DNA of 64,000 bases from JAFGJQ01 sp964586145. GTDB taxonomy: Bacteria; Planctomycetota; Phycisphaerae; UBA1845. The notes under the pieces are model-generated. The model did not search any database and had not been told where the DNA came from. It saw only the letters and a program-made list of their open reading frames with translations. Both the position numbers and the translations under genes were made by a program. The DNA is taken from contig CAZPHH010000006.1 of assembly GCA_964586145.1 (NCBI GenBank), positions 25,355 through 89,354 of the forward strand, given 5' to 3'. Every line of letters begins with the position of its first letter. Position 1 is the stretch's first letter. Positions 43,659 through 52,939 of the stretch are shown here, one piece after another.

Positions 43659-45734
43659 TCAGCCGTTGAGCATGCCGGCCAGATGTGTCAGGTCGCGGGC
43701 GAGGGCCTCGCCCGCCGTGGTGTTGACGGCGGCAGAGACGGTGGAGTCTGACCCGTCCTGCGTATCCCGCATGTCGCCCAGAGACGTCCGGCTACGCTCG
43801 AGGATCAGCCGGAGACGCTCGTTCGTGTCGCGGCGGGCGGAACGGGCAAGCCGATCTGTTCGGGTCCGCGGGGGGTCGGCCGGGCCGGCCTGCTCGATCT
43901 GGCGGACCACCATGCCGACTTCATCGCCGATCCGCTTGGATCGGCCGGCCGTCTTGATGGCCTCCTTCATCGCCTCATCCGCGATGCGACGGGCGTGGGT
44001 GGCGGACTGGTTCATCGTGCCCAGGCGGGCCAGCATCGACTTCTGCGCCTCCGCCATGCGATCCGAAACGGCCTTGAGGGCGGTCATCTCGTCGGCGAGG
44101 TTCGACACGCGACCGTGGGCCCGCGTGGCTCGTTCAAACGCCTTGCGAGCCAGGCGACGGGCGCGGCCAGTCGCGCCGTGCAGATTCTGAATGGCCGCCG
44201 TTTGAGCGTCGCCGCGGCGAATGACGCCGGTCAGCCAGGCTTCGATGTTGTCGATGTGCCGTTCCGTCTCGGCGATCCGCTGCATGAGCTGACCCACGCG
44301 CTCATCCGGTCTCAGAGCGGGCGCGGCCGGCGCGGCCACCGCGGGCGCCGACAGCAGCGCGGCGTCCAGGATGTCGGGAATGGACTGTCCCGGTTCGCCG
44401 ACGGCCTGGGCAAACGCGTCGCCGGCGGCCTGGCGAGCCACACGCAGGGCGCGGGCCAGATGCTCCAACCGGACGATTCGCTGGTCCTGTTCGGCCGACT
44501 TCGGCACAAGCTTTTCAATGGCTTCTTCGTACTGACGGCCACTCTCGGCGACATATTTCTGGAGGTGGCCGACCTGGCGGGCCGTGTCGCTGGCTGCAAT
44601 TGTGCCTTGCGCAACCTGTTCCTGTATGCCGGCCATCTCCTGTTCGAGTGAGGCCAGCTTATGGGCCACCTCGTCAAGCCCGGAGGCGGTGGCGGTGGTG
44701 GCCGACCGCTGGGCCTCGGCGTGGGCGGCCTGGGCTCGTGCGATCTCGTCCAGACGGGCCAGCGTGGCCTGCCATTCCTCGGTGGGCACGAGCACGTATC
44801 GTGCATCGTGATCTGGCGTCTTTGGCTCGGGGTCCGTGCTCCACGCAGGGTCCTCGTGCAGCGCGGGAGCCGGTTCCGGCGTCTGGGGCCTGCGGTCCGC
44901 CGGCGCGGACGTTCCGGCGGTTCCACCGTCGATGGGCATCATCTGGCGGAGAACGCTCTGCACGAAGCAGCCGTCGACCGTCGTTCGGTCGGCGGAATAG
45001 GCGCTCAGCAGCGCGTTGTCGCAGATGGTGTTGATCAGCCGCGGCAGCCCGCCGGCGTGGTGATGAATGGCCGCCACCGCGGACTCGTCGAAGATGTCCG
45101 CCGTCGCGCCGGCGACGTGGAGGCGGTGGCGGATGTACGCGCCGCACTGCTCGAGGCTCAGCGCCGGCAGATGGAACGTGCGGAAGAGCCGCTGTCGCAG
45201 TTGCCGCATGTCCGCCGCCTGAAAGCGTGTGCGCAGCTCGGGCTGGCCCAGGATCACGACCTGGAGCAGCTTGGCCTCGTCGGATTCCAGGTTGCCGATG
45301 GTGCGAAGCAGCTCGAAGGCGTCGCGGGGCAGGTTCTGGGCCTCGTCCAGCACGAGAACCACCGGCATTCGCGCGGCAAACCGGTCCAGCAGAAACGTCT
45401 GCAGCGACCGGATGAGCCGGGCGTTGGATTCGTCGCCGCGGACGTCGATTTCCAGCTCGGTGCAGATCAGGTGCAGCAGGTCGCGGGCCGACTCTACCGC
45501 GTGATTGACGGTGGCGAAGGCGATCTGCCCGTCAAAGTGGCGGAGCATGAGCCGGGAGATCAGCGTCTTGCCCGTGCCGACTTCGCCCGTCAGCAGGACG
45601 TATCCCTTTCCTTCGCCCACGGCATAGATGAGGGTCGCCAGCGCTTCCTCGTGATCGGGCATGGGGTAGAAGAAGCGCGGATCGGGCGTGTTGTTGAACG
45701 GCAGCTCACGCAGGCCGAAATGATTGGCGTACAC
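43659..45734 (-). CDS. ExeA/GspA-type AAA ATPase with long coiled-coil C-terminus (EPS locus)
   Basis: 691 residues. The N-terminus MYANHFGLRELPFNNTPDPR starts the AAA domain with Walker A 'LLTGEVGTGKTLIS' (50-57) and Walker B 'VVLVLDEAQNLP' (about 132), then 'LLQVVILGQPELRTRF' and 'LPRLINTICDNALLSAYS'. This is the ATPase seen in XrtA/EPS loci and as GspA/ExeA. From about 330 on it is Ala/Glu/Gln/Arg-rich and heptad-like with no membrane segment, unusual because ExeA homologues normally carry a membrane and peptidoglycan-binding domain. It is divergent from the Wza-like gene (336-nt spacer). Confidence 0.82.
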   Translation of the reverse strand: MYANHFGLRELPFNNTPDPRFFYPMPDHEEALATLIYAVGEGKGYVLLTGEVGTGKTLISRLMLRHFDGQIAFATVNHAVESARDLLHLICTELEIDVRGDESNARLIRSLQTFLLDRFAARMPVVLVLDEAQNLPRDAFELLRTIGNLESDEAKLLQVVILGQPELRTRFQAADMRQLRQRLFRTFHLPALSLEQCGAYIRHRLHVAGATADIFDESAVAAIHHHAGGLPRLINTICDNALLSAYSADRTTVDGCFVQSVLRQMMPIDGGTAGTSAPADRRPQTPEPAPALHEDPAWSTDPEPKTPDHDARYVLVPTEEWQATLARLDEIARAQAAHAEAQRSATTATASGLDEVAHKLASLEQEMAGIQEQVAQGTIAASDTARQVGHLQKYVAESGRQYEEAIEKLVPKSAEQDQRIVRLEHLARALRVARQAAGDAFAQAVGEPGQSIPDILDAALLSAPAVAAPAAPALRPDERVGQLMQRIAETERHIDNIEAWLTGVIRRGDAQTAAIQNLHGATGRARRLARKAFERATRAHGRVSNLADEMTALKAVSDRMAEAQKSMLARLGTMNQSATHARRIADEAMKEAIKTAGRSKRIGDEVGMVVRQIEQAGPADPPRTRTDRLARSARRDTNERLRLILERSRTSLGDMRDTQDGSDSTVSAAVNTTAGEALARDLTHLAGMLNG

Positions 45735-46070
45735 AGGATCAGCCCGTCCTTGTCACAGTGTGGGCGTGGACGTCCGGTTGTCCTGCTGAATATCGGGCTC
45801 GGCGGGGGCGCACTTGAGGTATGCGGCGGATCATGCCGCGCGTCACGCCGCGGAACGGGCCCGGGGCAACGTCCGAAAACCACAAGGTCCGGTCATTTTC
45901 CCGGCATCAAGTTCGTTCAGGTGGTCGGCTCGAAACCCGATAAAACGGGCGTACGTACAGCCGGACCGGTCCGCCGCCGCGCGGATCGGCCCCGGGGCGG
46001 ACCGCGGAATGCCCGCGGCCTCCCGCGGTCGGGCGCCTGTCCCGGTCCCGGCAAAACGGAGCGCTGAGCC
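45735..46070. other. Divergent spacer of the EPS locus
   Basis: 336 nt between the ATPase and wza-like genes. It must hold promoters for both directions, but I see no confident match; a hairpin ATGCGGC-GGATC-ATGCCGC-like element is near 45818-45836. Confidence 0.35.
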
Positions 46071-46838
46071 GTGAAACCTACGCAAACGGGGACGCTGCTG
46101 CTGATCGCGCTGCTGTCGGCCTGCGGATGCGCGTCGAACCAGCCGGAGATCCACAACTGGCTCATGGCGTATGAGCAGCCGAACTCGTCCTTCGAATACC
46201 GGGTCGGCATCCCGGATACCCTGCAGATCACGGCCCCGCGCGTTCCGGAAATCGACGGCGAAACGCAGACCATCCAACCCGACGGCAAACTGACGCTTCG
46301 TCTCCTGGGCGAGGTGCGCGTGGACGGTATGACCGCCCGCGAAATCGCCGCCAAACTGACGGAACTCCTGCACGAGTACTACGAAGACCCGAAGGTGCAG
46401 GTGCGGATCGCCGCGTACCGCAGCAAGAAGGTCTACGCCTTCGGACAGGTCGGCAGCGGCCACGGCAGCGGGGGAACGGCCAACCAGGGCAACGCCCGGG
46501 CGATTCCCTACACGGGCCGCAACACGCTGCTTGACACGCTGGCGGAGTCCGGCCTGAGCTTCATCGCCTGGCGAAGCCAGGTCAAGGTCATCCGGGCCAA
46601 CCCATGCGCCGATGGGCGGCATGTCATCACGGTGGACGTGGACAAGATGTTTGCCGAGGGCGACACCAGCCTGAACGTCCTGCTGGAGCCGGGTGACATC
46701 GTCTACGTGCCGCCGACGCCGTTGGGGTGGGTGGGCCTGCGCATCCAGGAAGTGCTGTTCCCGCTGAGCCCGGTCGTGAACGCCTACGCGCTGCCCGCGG
46801 GCCTGATGAATGCGCACGACCAATACAAGGACCGCTGA
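46071..46838 (+). CDS. Wza-like polysaccharide export lipoprotein
   Basis: 255 residues, GTG start. A lipobox-like 'LLSACGCAS' (about Cys18/20) anchors it. The Poly_export domain 'FEYRVGIPDTLQITA' (about 42-110), with 'PDGKLTLRLLGEVRVDGMTAREIAAKL', is followed by an SLBB-type region to about 215 ('YAFGQVG', 'VLLEPGDIVYVPPTPL'). A Gly/Ser-rich insert (GSGHGSGGTANQGN) lies in the middle. It is short compared with E. coli Wza (379), as many planctomycete members are. It forms the outer-membrane export channel with the downstream kinase. Confidence 0.85.
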   Translation: MKPTQTGTLLLIALLSACGCASNQPEIHNWLMAYEQPNSSFEYRVGIPDTLQITAPRVPEIDGETQTIQPDGKLTLRLLGEVRVDGMTAREIAAKLTELLHEYYEDPKVQVRIAAYRSKKVYAFGQVGSGHGSGGTANQGNARAIPYTGRNTLLDTLAESGLSFIAWRSQVKVIRANPCADGRHVITVDVDKMFAEGDTSLNVLLEPGDIVYVPPTPLGWVGLRIQEVLFPLSPVVNAYALPAGLMNAHDQYKDR

Positions 46839-46882
46839 CCCCGACCGCGGGCCCCGAAGGCCCGTCGCACCGTGAGAATGCC

Positions 46883-47782
46883 ATGGGACGCATCGCCGAA
46901 GCGTTGAAGAAAGCGGAACGGGAACGGCAGATCGCGTCGACGGAGGGACCGTCGACGCCGACAGCCCCGCGACCGGAAGCCCCGCCCGAGCCGACCCCGC
47001 ATCCGACGGCGGCTGCGACGGACGTGCAGCCTGTGCGTCCCGTGCGGTCCGTCTCGGAAGGCATGTCCGAAGCGCTGGTGGCCTACTACGACTCGTCCTC
47101 GATGATCGCCGAACAGTATCGCTCCCTGCGAACCCGGCTGCTGAGCATGAATCCCGGCAATGAGCCCCAGGTGCTCGCCGTCACCAGCGCCGTCCCCCGG
47201 GAAGGCAAGAGCGTCACCGCGCTGAACCTCGCCCTCATCCTGTCCGAGATCCAGCACCTGCGAGTGCTGGTGATCGACGGCGACTTCCGCCGAAGCTCCC
47301 TGGCCCGACTGCTGAACCAGCCGGGAGCGCCCGGACTGGCAGATATGCTACGCGGTCAGGCGACCCTGGAGTCGGCCATCCAGCCCACCGCGATGCCGAA
47401 CCTGATGTTCATCCCCGCGGGCAAGATGGGTGATCGCAGCGCGGCCGACCTCCTCTCGTCCGAGACGCTGGCCCGCACGTTCCGCAGGCTCCAGACGCAG
47501 TACCAGTACATTATCGTCGATACGCCGCCCGCCACCACGGTGACGGACGTGGGTGTCATCGGCCAGCTCTGTCACGCGGTGGTCATGGTGATCCGCATGA
47601 ACCGCACGCCGGGGCCGGTCGTGCGGCGAGCCGTGCGAATGCTCCAGGTGAACAACATTCCCGTGGCCGGCTGCGTGCTGGTGGGCCGGAACGAACGGAA
47701 CACGCGATACGGCTACTACTACGGCTACTACCCGTACTACCGGTATTACAACGACTACTACCACCGCGAGCGGGAAGGGTAG
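46883..47782 (+). CDS. BY-kinase (CpsD/CapB-like tyrosine kinase) with 12-Tyr tail
   Basis: Regulates capsule or EPS polymerisation by autophosphorylation. Walker A 'SAVPREGKSVTALNLA' (about 102-116), Walker A' 'VLVIDGDFRRS' (about 128-138) and Walker B 'YIIVDTPPAT' are all in place. The C-terminus has 12 tyrosines within about 20 residues from 'RYGYYYGYY', the cluster that is phosphorylated in trans. ATG 46883 starts 'MGRIAEALKKAERER', the usual N-terminal contact helix. It lacks its own transmembrane half, as in two-component CapA/CapB systems; no partner with a chain-length domain (Wzz) is seen, so it may be encoded elsewhere. It follows the wza-like gene by 44 nt. Confidence 0.88.
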   Translation: MGRIAEALKKAERERQIASTEGPSTPTAPRPEAPPEPTPHPTAAATDVQPVRPVRSVSEGMSEALVAYYDSSSMIAEQYRSLRTRLLSMNPGNEPQVLAVTSAVPREGKSVTALNLALILSEIQHLRVLVIDGDFRRSSLARLLNQPGAPGLADMLRGQATLESAIQPTAMPNLMFIPAGKMGDRSAADLLSSETLARTFRRLQTQYQYIIVDTPPATTVTDVGVIGQLCHAVVMVIRMNRTPGPVVRRAVRMLQVNNIPVAGCVLVGRNERNTRYGYYYGYYPYYRYYNDYYHREREG

Positions 47783-47845
47783 GACACGCGCGTCGGCCGG
47801 TAACGATCGTCCACGGTGGGCGGCAGGAGGGACGAACGACCGAAT

Positions 47846-49042
47846 ATGATCCGTGATCGCGTCATTGTCTGTCTGGCGAGCCGGTGGGACTACGACCCCA
47901 CCAGCAAGCACCAGGTCATGCGCATCCTGGCTCGCGAGAATGACGTGGTCTGGGTGAACCATCGCGCATCCCGGCGGCCGCGGGTCACGGCGGCGGACGC
48001 CGGGGCCGTGGCGTCCACCGTCGGACAGATTCTGCGCGGCGTGCGCCGGGTGGGTCCGCGCATGGTGCAATTCACACCGCTGGTGATCCCCGGCGCCCGG
48101 CGCCCGGTGACGCGGGCGTGGAACCGCTGGCTGCTGGTCCTCCAGGTGCGGCGGGCGATCCGGCACGTGCGGCATTCGGCGGACCAGCCGGTGCAGGTCT
48201 GGACGTTCGCCCCCGACGGCGAATTCCTGGCCGACGCGCTGCGACCGGAGCGATTCCTCTACTACTGTGTGGACGAGTACACCGAGTTCGAGGACCTCGA
48301 TCGCGACGCTGTGGCCGCCGCGGAGCGACGCGTGCTGGCGCGGGCGGACGTGGTGGTCACCACGTCGCAGCCCCTCTACGAATCGAAACGATCCCACAAC
48401 GCCAACACGCACCTCGTCCGGCACGGCGTGGACGCGGCTCACTTCGCCTCGGCGCTGGAGGAGGGACTGCCCCTGCCCACGGAGCTGGCGGGCATTCGCG
48501 GGCCGATGCTCGGGTTCTTCGGACTGATTCACCACTGGATCGACTGCGACCTGCTGGAGGCGGCGGCCCGGCTTCGACCGACCTATTCGTTTGTGCTCAT
48601 CGGAGAGGACCGGCAGAACCACGCCGGGCTGCGACGCTGTCCGAACGTACACTTGCTGGGGCGGCGCCCGTACGGCTCGCTGCCGGCCTATTGCCGGGCG
48701 TTTTCCGCCGGGCTCCTGCCGTTTGCCCGAACCCGCATGACGCGGAACGTCAACCCGATCAAGCTGCGCGAGTACCTCGCGGCCGGCCTGCCGGTGGTCT
48801 CGACGCCGCTGCCGGAGGCGGAGCGGTACTGGCCGGAGGTCCGGATCGCCGCCGACGCGGAGAGCTTCGCCCGGGCCTGCGACGAAGCCGTGGCCGACGC
48901 GGTTCCGGAACGTCGACGGGCCCGCAGCCGCCTGGTGGCCGACGAAACGTGGGAGGCCGTGGTCGAGCGCCTGTCGCGCCTGGCGGACGATGCACCCACG
49001 GCGGCCATGCCAGCGCTCGCGGCGCCGGCGATCGCTCCCTGA
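47846..49042 (+). CDS. Glycosyltransferase (GT4/GT1-like, EPS)
   Basis: 398 residues with two Rossmann-like halves: 'VIVCLASRWDYDPTSKHQVM' in the N-terminal half and 'GPMLGFFGLIHHWIDCDLLE' with 'FVLIGEDRQNHAGLRRCPNV' in the C-terminal half, then 'VNPIKLREYLAAGLPVVSTPL', the Glu-containing nucleotide-sugar motif typical of GT-B retaining enzymes (Lys and Glu of KLREYLA). Donor and acceptor are unknown. ATG 47846 is the first credible start, though its GGAGGG lies rather far upstream. It follows the BY-kinase gene by 63 nt. Confidence 0.82.
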   Translation: MIRDRVIVCLASRWDYDPTSKHQVMRILARENDVVWVNHRASRRPRVTAADAGAVASTVGQILRGVRRVGPRMVQFTPLVIPGARRPVTRAWNRWLLVLQVRRAIRHVRHSADQPVQVWTFAPDGEFLADALRPERFLYYCVDEYTEFEDLDRDAVAAAERRVLARADVVVTTSQPLYESKRSHNANTHLVRHGVDAAHFASALEEGLPLPTELAGIRGPMLGFFGLIHHWIDCDLLEAAARLRPTYSFVLIGEDRQNHAGLRRCPNVHLLGRRPYGSLPAYCRAFSAGLLPFARTRMTRNVNPIKLREYLAAGLPVVSTPLPEAERYWPEVRIAADAESFARACDEAVADAVPERRRARSRLVADETWEAVVERLSRLADDAPTAAMPALAAPAIAP

Positions 49043-49266
49043 ATCGCGAATCGCGAATGAGACGTCCCCGAGGTTTGCTCCGGCGGACCGTTTCCTTTGG
49101 CACTCCCGCGACGCGATCGTCTCCTCGCCGGTTGCCACGTCCAGCGGTAGTGCGGTTCAGCAATTGCTCCCCCTGACGAACCGATCTCCATCCATCCGCC
49201 GGATTCGCCGGACAAAGGGGTGGCGTGACCGTTGCGGGCCACGCCACCGCCCGTCCGCTTGAGCTG
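49043..49266. other. Spacer with GAATCGCGAATCGCGAAT repeat
   Basis: Contains a short repeat TGAATCGCGAATCGCGAAT (49041-49059), starting at the glycosyltransferase stop, similar to those at 33134 and 39979-40061. No gene. Confidence 0.4.
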
Positions 49267-50682
49267 CTACAGGCAGCGCATGAACGCCACCAGATCCTTC
49301 TTTTCCTGGTCCGTCAGCTTGACGCCGGTCACGAGGTTGAAGAATTCGACCGTGTCCTCCAACGTCATCAGCCGCCGGTCGTGCAGGTACGGCGGGGAAT
49401 CCTTGATGCCCCGCAGCGGGAACGTCTTGATCGGGCCGTCGGCGGATGCCATGCGGCCGTTAATCATGTGCGGCTTGAAGAAGCGCTCGGCCTTCAGGTC
49501 GTGCATCAGGTTGTCGGTGTAGTAGGGGGCGGGGTGGCACTCGCCGCACCGGCCCTTGTCGAAGAACACCTCTTCACCGCGCAACTCCGAATCCGACGCC
49601 AGCTCCGGATCGAGCTTGCCAAACACATCCAGCTTCGGGGCGGGCGGGAAGGCCAGCAATGCCTGGAACTCCGCCATGAAGTGCACCTGGCTGCCGCGAT
49701 CGAGGATGTTCACGCCCTTCTTCGTGCCGATCACCGGGTCGCCGTCGAAGTAGGCCGCCCGCTGCTCGAACTCCGTGAAGTCTTCGATGCTCTTGAGGGC
49801 CCGCTGCGAGCCGAACAGCCGCTGGATGTTGACGCCGCGCAGCGGCGGCGTGTCCAGGCCGTGCCGGAACTCCTGCGGCCGGATGTCGCCCACCAGGTGC
49901 GTGGCCGCGTTCGTGTGGCCGTTGACGTGGCAGTCAAAACAGGTGACGCCGCGGTGCGGCCGCTCCGAGCGGCGGTCTTCCGTCTGGTTGAACTGCTGCT
50001 GTGGGAACGGCGTGACCAGCAGGCGCAGCCCCTCTATCTGCTTGGGGTTCAGGATGCCGTTGAACAGTTCGTAGTAGTTGTCGATCGTGACCACCTTGCC
50101 CTTCGACACGTCGCCCAGGTCCAGCCGCGTGTTCAGATACATCGGCGGCGGATACTCCGGCAAAAAGTGCGTCGGCAGGTCGTAATCCATGTCGAACCGC
50201 GTCAGGTCAATGTCCGTCTGCTTCTTGATCTCGTCGATGTGGTGCTGGGGGAACACCATGCCGCCTTCCGCGTGGTTCGGATGCGGCAGCGGCAAAAAGC
50301 CCTGGGGCCACAGGCCCTGGTCTTTGATCTGCGCCGGTGTCATCTCCGCCAGCTTCCCCCACGTCACGCCGTCCGGAAGCTTCACCCGGACGCCCGCCTG
50401 CACGGCCTTGCCGCCCGACATGGTGACGCCGTCGGCCGGCCGGTCGGCCAGATCGTACCGCTGCTGCAGCAGGTCCATCTGCTTCTTCATGACCTCCGGC
50501 TTGGCGGCCTTCATGCGAGCCATGGTCTGGTCAAAACTCTCGGTGATGACGACCGGCAAGTAGCTGGACGGCCCTGCCGCCCAAAGCCGGGCCGCCGGCA
50601 ATGCCACGGCGAGGGCAATCAGCCCTCCCGCGGCAAGCAGCGCCCAGCGGCTCGCACGCCACTTTGGCCCAAATCCTCTCAT
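49267..50682 (-). CDS. Diheme cytochrome c peroxidase / MauG-like protein
   Basis: 471 residues with signal peptide (about 1-35). Two c-type heme motifs, 'CFDCH' and 'CGECH', are spaced as in the bacterial peroxidase/MauG family; 'FPLRGIKDSPPYLHDRRLMTLEDTVEFF' is the usual His-containing stretch of the high-potential domain. It would reduce hydrogen peroxide in the periplasm with electrons from a cytochrome, or oxidise a protein substrate. ATG 50682 has AGGAGG 8 nt upstream and gives a good signal peptide. It is the last gene of the rubrerythrin cluster. Confidence 0.88.
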   Translation of the reverse strand: MRGFGPKWRASRWALLAAGGLIALAVALPAARLWAAGPSSYLPVVITESFDQTMARMKAAKPEVMKKQMDLLQQRYDLADRPADGVTMSGGKAVQAGVRVKLPDGVTWGKLAEMTPAQIKDQGLWPQGFLPLPHPNHAEGGMVFPQHHIDEIKKQTDIDLTRFDMDYDLPTHFLPEYPPPMYLNTRLDLGDVSKGKVVTIDNYYELFNGILNPKQIEGLRLLVTPFPQQQFNQTEDRRSERPHRGVTCFDCHVNGHTNAATHLVGDIRPQEFRHGLDTPPLRGVNIQRLFGSQRALKSIEDFTEFEQRAAYFDGDPVIGTKKGVNILDRGSQVHFMAEFQALLAFPPAPKLDVFGKLDPELASDSELRGEEVFFDKGRCGECHPAPYYTDNLMHDLKAERFFKPHMINGRMASADGPIKTFPLRGIKDSPPYLHDRRLMTLEDTVEFFNLVTGVKLTDQEKKDLVAFMRCL

Positions 50683-50773
50683 GATGGTTTCCTCCTTTTT
50701 CACGTGGACTTCACGTTTCTGCTGTATCCGGCGATTCACTTCCCATTTCCTGCGCCCGGACCGCGGCGAATCC

Positions 50774-52192
50774 TCATACGTGCCCGATGTCCGTGTGAGA
50801 CGAAATCTCCGTGTTGACCGTACACAGGTCGCTTGCGTCCAGGCCATGCACGTCGTTGCGACCGGTGAGCCGGGCAAACGCCTTCAGCTCCTCGTTGCAG
50901 ACGTGCAGGTAGTTCGCCAGTCGCTCGGCGGACTGGTCCACGTCGAGCCGTTCGCGCAGGGCCGGGTCCTGTGTGGCGATGCCCACCGGGCACTTGCCGG
51001 TGTGGCAGACCCGGTACTGCTGGCACCCGCACGCCATCATGGCCGCCGTGCCGATGGCCACCGCGTCGGCGCCCAGGGCCAGGGCCTTGGCAAAGTCGGC
51101 CGACACCCGCAGGCCGCCCGTGATCACCAGCGACACGTGGTCCGCGCCTTCCTTGTCCAGGTACGTCCGTGCCCGGTGCAGGGCGAAGAGCGTCGGCACG
51201 GAGGTGGCCGCCTTGATGAACTTCGGCGCAGAGCCGGTGGCCCCGGGCCGGCCGTCGATCGTGATGTAGTCCGGCTCGGCGGACAGGGCGAACGCCAGGT
51301 CCTCCTCGATATGCCCGGCCGCCAGCTTGATCCCGATCGGCTTGCCGCCGGACGTCTCGCGCAGCCACGCCACCCGGGCCTTGAGGTCCTCCCGGCTGCG
51401 GATGTCGGGAAACCGCGCCGGACTGGTGATCGCCTGGCCGGCGGGAAACCCGCGGATGCGCGAAATCTCTTCGGTGACCTTCTCGGCCGGCAGGTGGCCG
51501 CCCATGCCCGGCTTGGCCGACTGCCCGATCTTGATCTCGATTGCGTCCGCCGCCCGCAGGTTCTCGTCCGTCAGGCTGTACCGGTTGGGCACGTACTCGA
51601 AGACGTACCGGTACGCCGCCGCCAGCGATTCCGGCAAAATGCCGCCTTCACCGGAGCACATGGCCGTTCTCGCTGCGGCGCTGCCCTTGGCCATGGCGAT
51701 CTTGACCTCCCTGGACAGCGCCCCGAACGACATGTGCGTGACGTAGACGGGCATCTCGATGACCAACGGGTGCGCGGCCCGCGGCCCGATGACCGTTTGC
51801 GTGTTGACCGGCTCGTCTTCGTTGAGCGGCAGCCGGGCGAGCTGGGCGCCCCGGATCAGGATGTCGTCCCACGAGAACACGGCCTGGGTGGACCGCATGG
51901 GTTCACTGATGGACTTTCCCGTCGCGGCCATGCGATGAATGTCCGCCATGTGGACTTCCCGCTCGTCGGACGATCGCGTCCACCGGGCGAGGTATTCGCC
52001 GGCCGGCGGGGGGCCGGTTTCCGCCGTTTCCGCCGGGGCGGAATCCAGCGGGTGGAACTCGGACTTCCCTGCGCCGCAGAGCGGGCATTCCCAGTCGTCG
52101 GGCAGTTGATCCCAGGGGACGCCCTCTGCGGCCTCATCGTAGACGTAGCCGCAAACCGCGCATTCCCAGCGGCGGGCGGTGCTGCTGCTCAT
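50774..52192 (-). CDS. Rubredoxin-glutamate synthase FMN-domain fusion
   Basis: 472 residues. Residues about 9-48 are a rubredoxin, 'WECAVCGYVYDEAAEG' and 'WECPLCGAGKSEF', with both Cys-x2-Cys iron ligands. After a linker to about 75, residues 95-465 match the FMN-binding central domain of glutamate synthase: 'MSFGALSREVKIAMAKG', 'GQSAKPGMGGHLP', 'YITIDGRPGATGSAP', 'LVITGGLRVSADFAKALALGADAV', and the [3Fe-4S] motif 'CQQYRVCHTGKCPVG'. The amidotransferase domain is missing, so glutamine-dependent glutamate synthesis is unlikely; an electron-transfer role is inferred. It lies between rubrerythrin and the peroxidase gene. Confidence 0.87.
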   Translation of the reverse strand: MSSSTARRWECAVCGYVYDEAAEGVPWDQLPDDWECPLCGAGKSEFHPLDSAPAETAETGPPPAGEYLARWTRSSDEREVHMADIHRMAATGKSISEPMRSTQAVFSWDDILIRGAQLARLPLNEDEPVNTQTVIGPRAAHPLVIEMPVYVTHMSFGALSREVKIAMAKGSAAARTAMCSGEGGILPESLAAAYRYVFEYVPNRYSLTDENLRAADAIEIKIGQSAKPGMGGHLPAEKVTEEISRIRGFPAGQAITSPARFPDIRSREDLKARVAWLRETSGGKPIGIKLAAGHIEEDLAFALSAEPDYITIDGRPGATGSAPKFIKAATSVPTLFALHRARTYLDKEGADHVSLVITGGLRVSADFAKALALGADAVAIGTAAMMACGCQQYRVCHTGKCPVGIATQDPALRERLDVDQSAERLANYLHVCNEELKAFARLTGRNDVHGLDASDLCTVNTEISSHTDIGHV

Positions 52193-52263
52193 CGGTCGCT
52201 CCTTGCGTCTCGCGAACCGCGCGCAAATCCGCAGCGCGGATCAAACCGTCGCCACCGATCCAT

Positions 52264-52761
52264 CTACACCTGCACGAACTTCTCCGCTTTGGCGCCGCAG
52301 ATCGGGCACGCGGCGGGCGGGCGGCCCAGCTCGATGTGGCCGCAGATCGGGCAGAGGTAGAACTCGGTCTCCGTCAGGTCCTTGCCGGCCTTCACCGCTT
52401 CGAGGGCCATCTGGTAGAGCTTCGCGTGGACCGCCTCGGTCTTTGCGGCGAATGTGAACATGCGCTTGGCCTTGTGCCCTTCCGCCTCCGCCTGACTCAC
52501 CATGGGCGGATACATCTCCTGGAATTCGTGCGTTTCGCCGTCGATGGCCGCCCGGAGGTTCTCCGCGGTGGTTCCGATGCCGCCCATGGCGGCCAGGTGC
52601 CCCAGGGCGTGGATGGTCTCCGCCTCGGCGGCCGTGCGGAAGAGCCGGGCCACGTTGGCGAACCCGTCCTTCTCGGCCTGCTGGGCAAACGCCGTGTACT
52701 TGCGGTTGGCCTGGCTCTCGCCGGCAAACGCCTCCTGAAGGTTGTCCTGTGTCGTTGCCAC
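52264..52761 (-). CDS. Rubrerythrin
   Basis: 165-residue cytosolic peroxidase of anaerobes and microaerophiles. The diiron four-helix bundle shows 'EAFAGESQANRKYTAFAQQA', 'EAETIHALGHL', 'EFQEMYPPM' and 'KTEAVHAKLY' (ExxH motifs); the C-terminus is the rubredoxin-like 'YLCPICGHIELGRPPAACPICGA'. GTG 52761 has AAGGAG 9 nt upstream; the upstream GTG at 52800 has no such site. The fusion protein following 71 nt downstream could supply electrons. Confidence 0.95.
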   Translation of the reverse strand: MATTQDNLQEAFAGESQANRKYTAFAQQAEKDGFANVARLFRTAAEAETIHALGHLAAMGGIGTTAENLRAAIDGETHEFQEMYPPMVSQAEAEGHKAKRMFTFAAKTEAVHAKLYQMALEAVKAGKDLTETEFYLCPICGHIELGRPPAACPICGAKAEKFVQV

Positions 52762-52939
52762 GAAATCGTTCTCCTTTTCGATTACGGTCAAGAGAGACAC
52801 GGGCCGGCCGGCCGGATGGATAGCCGGGCCCCTCGTTGTGTTCTGTTACGGCTCATGCGCCGATGCCCGCGTTGCCGGAAGCCCGGACAGGCGCCGCACC
52901 ATTCCCGGACGGTGAAGGTTTCTGTTGTCGTTCGGTCCC

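Noticed and set aside
47348..49138. 596-residue open frame opposite the BY-kinase and glycosyltransferase
   Set aside because: Antisense shadow with Arg/His/Gly-rich product and no domains.
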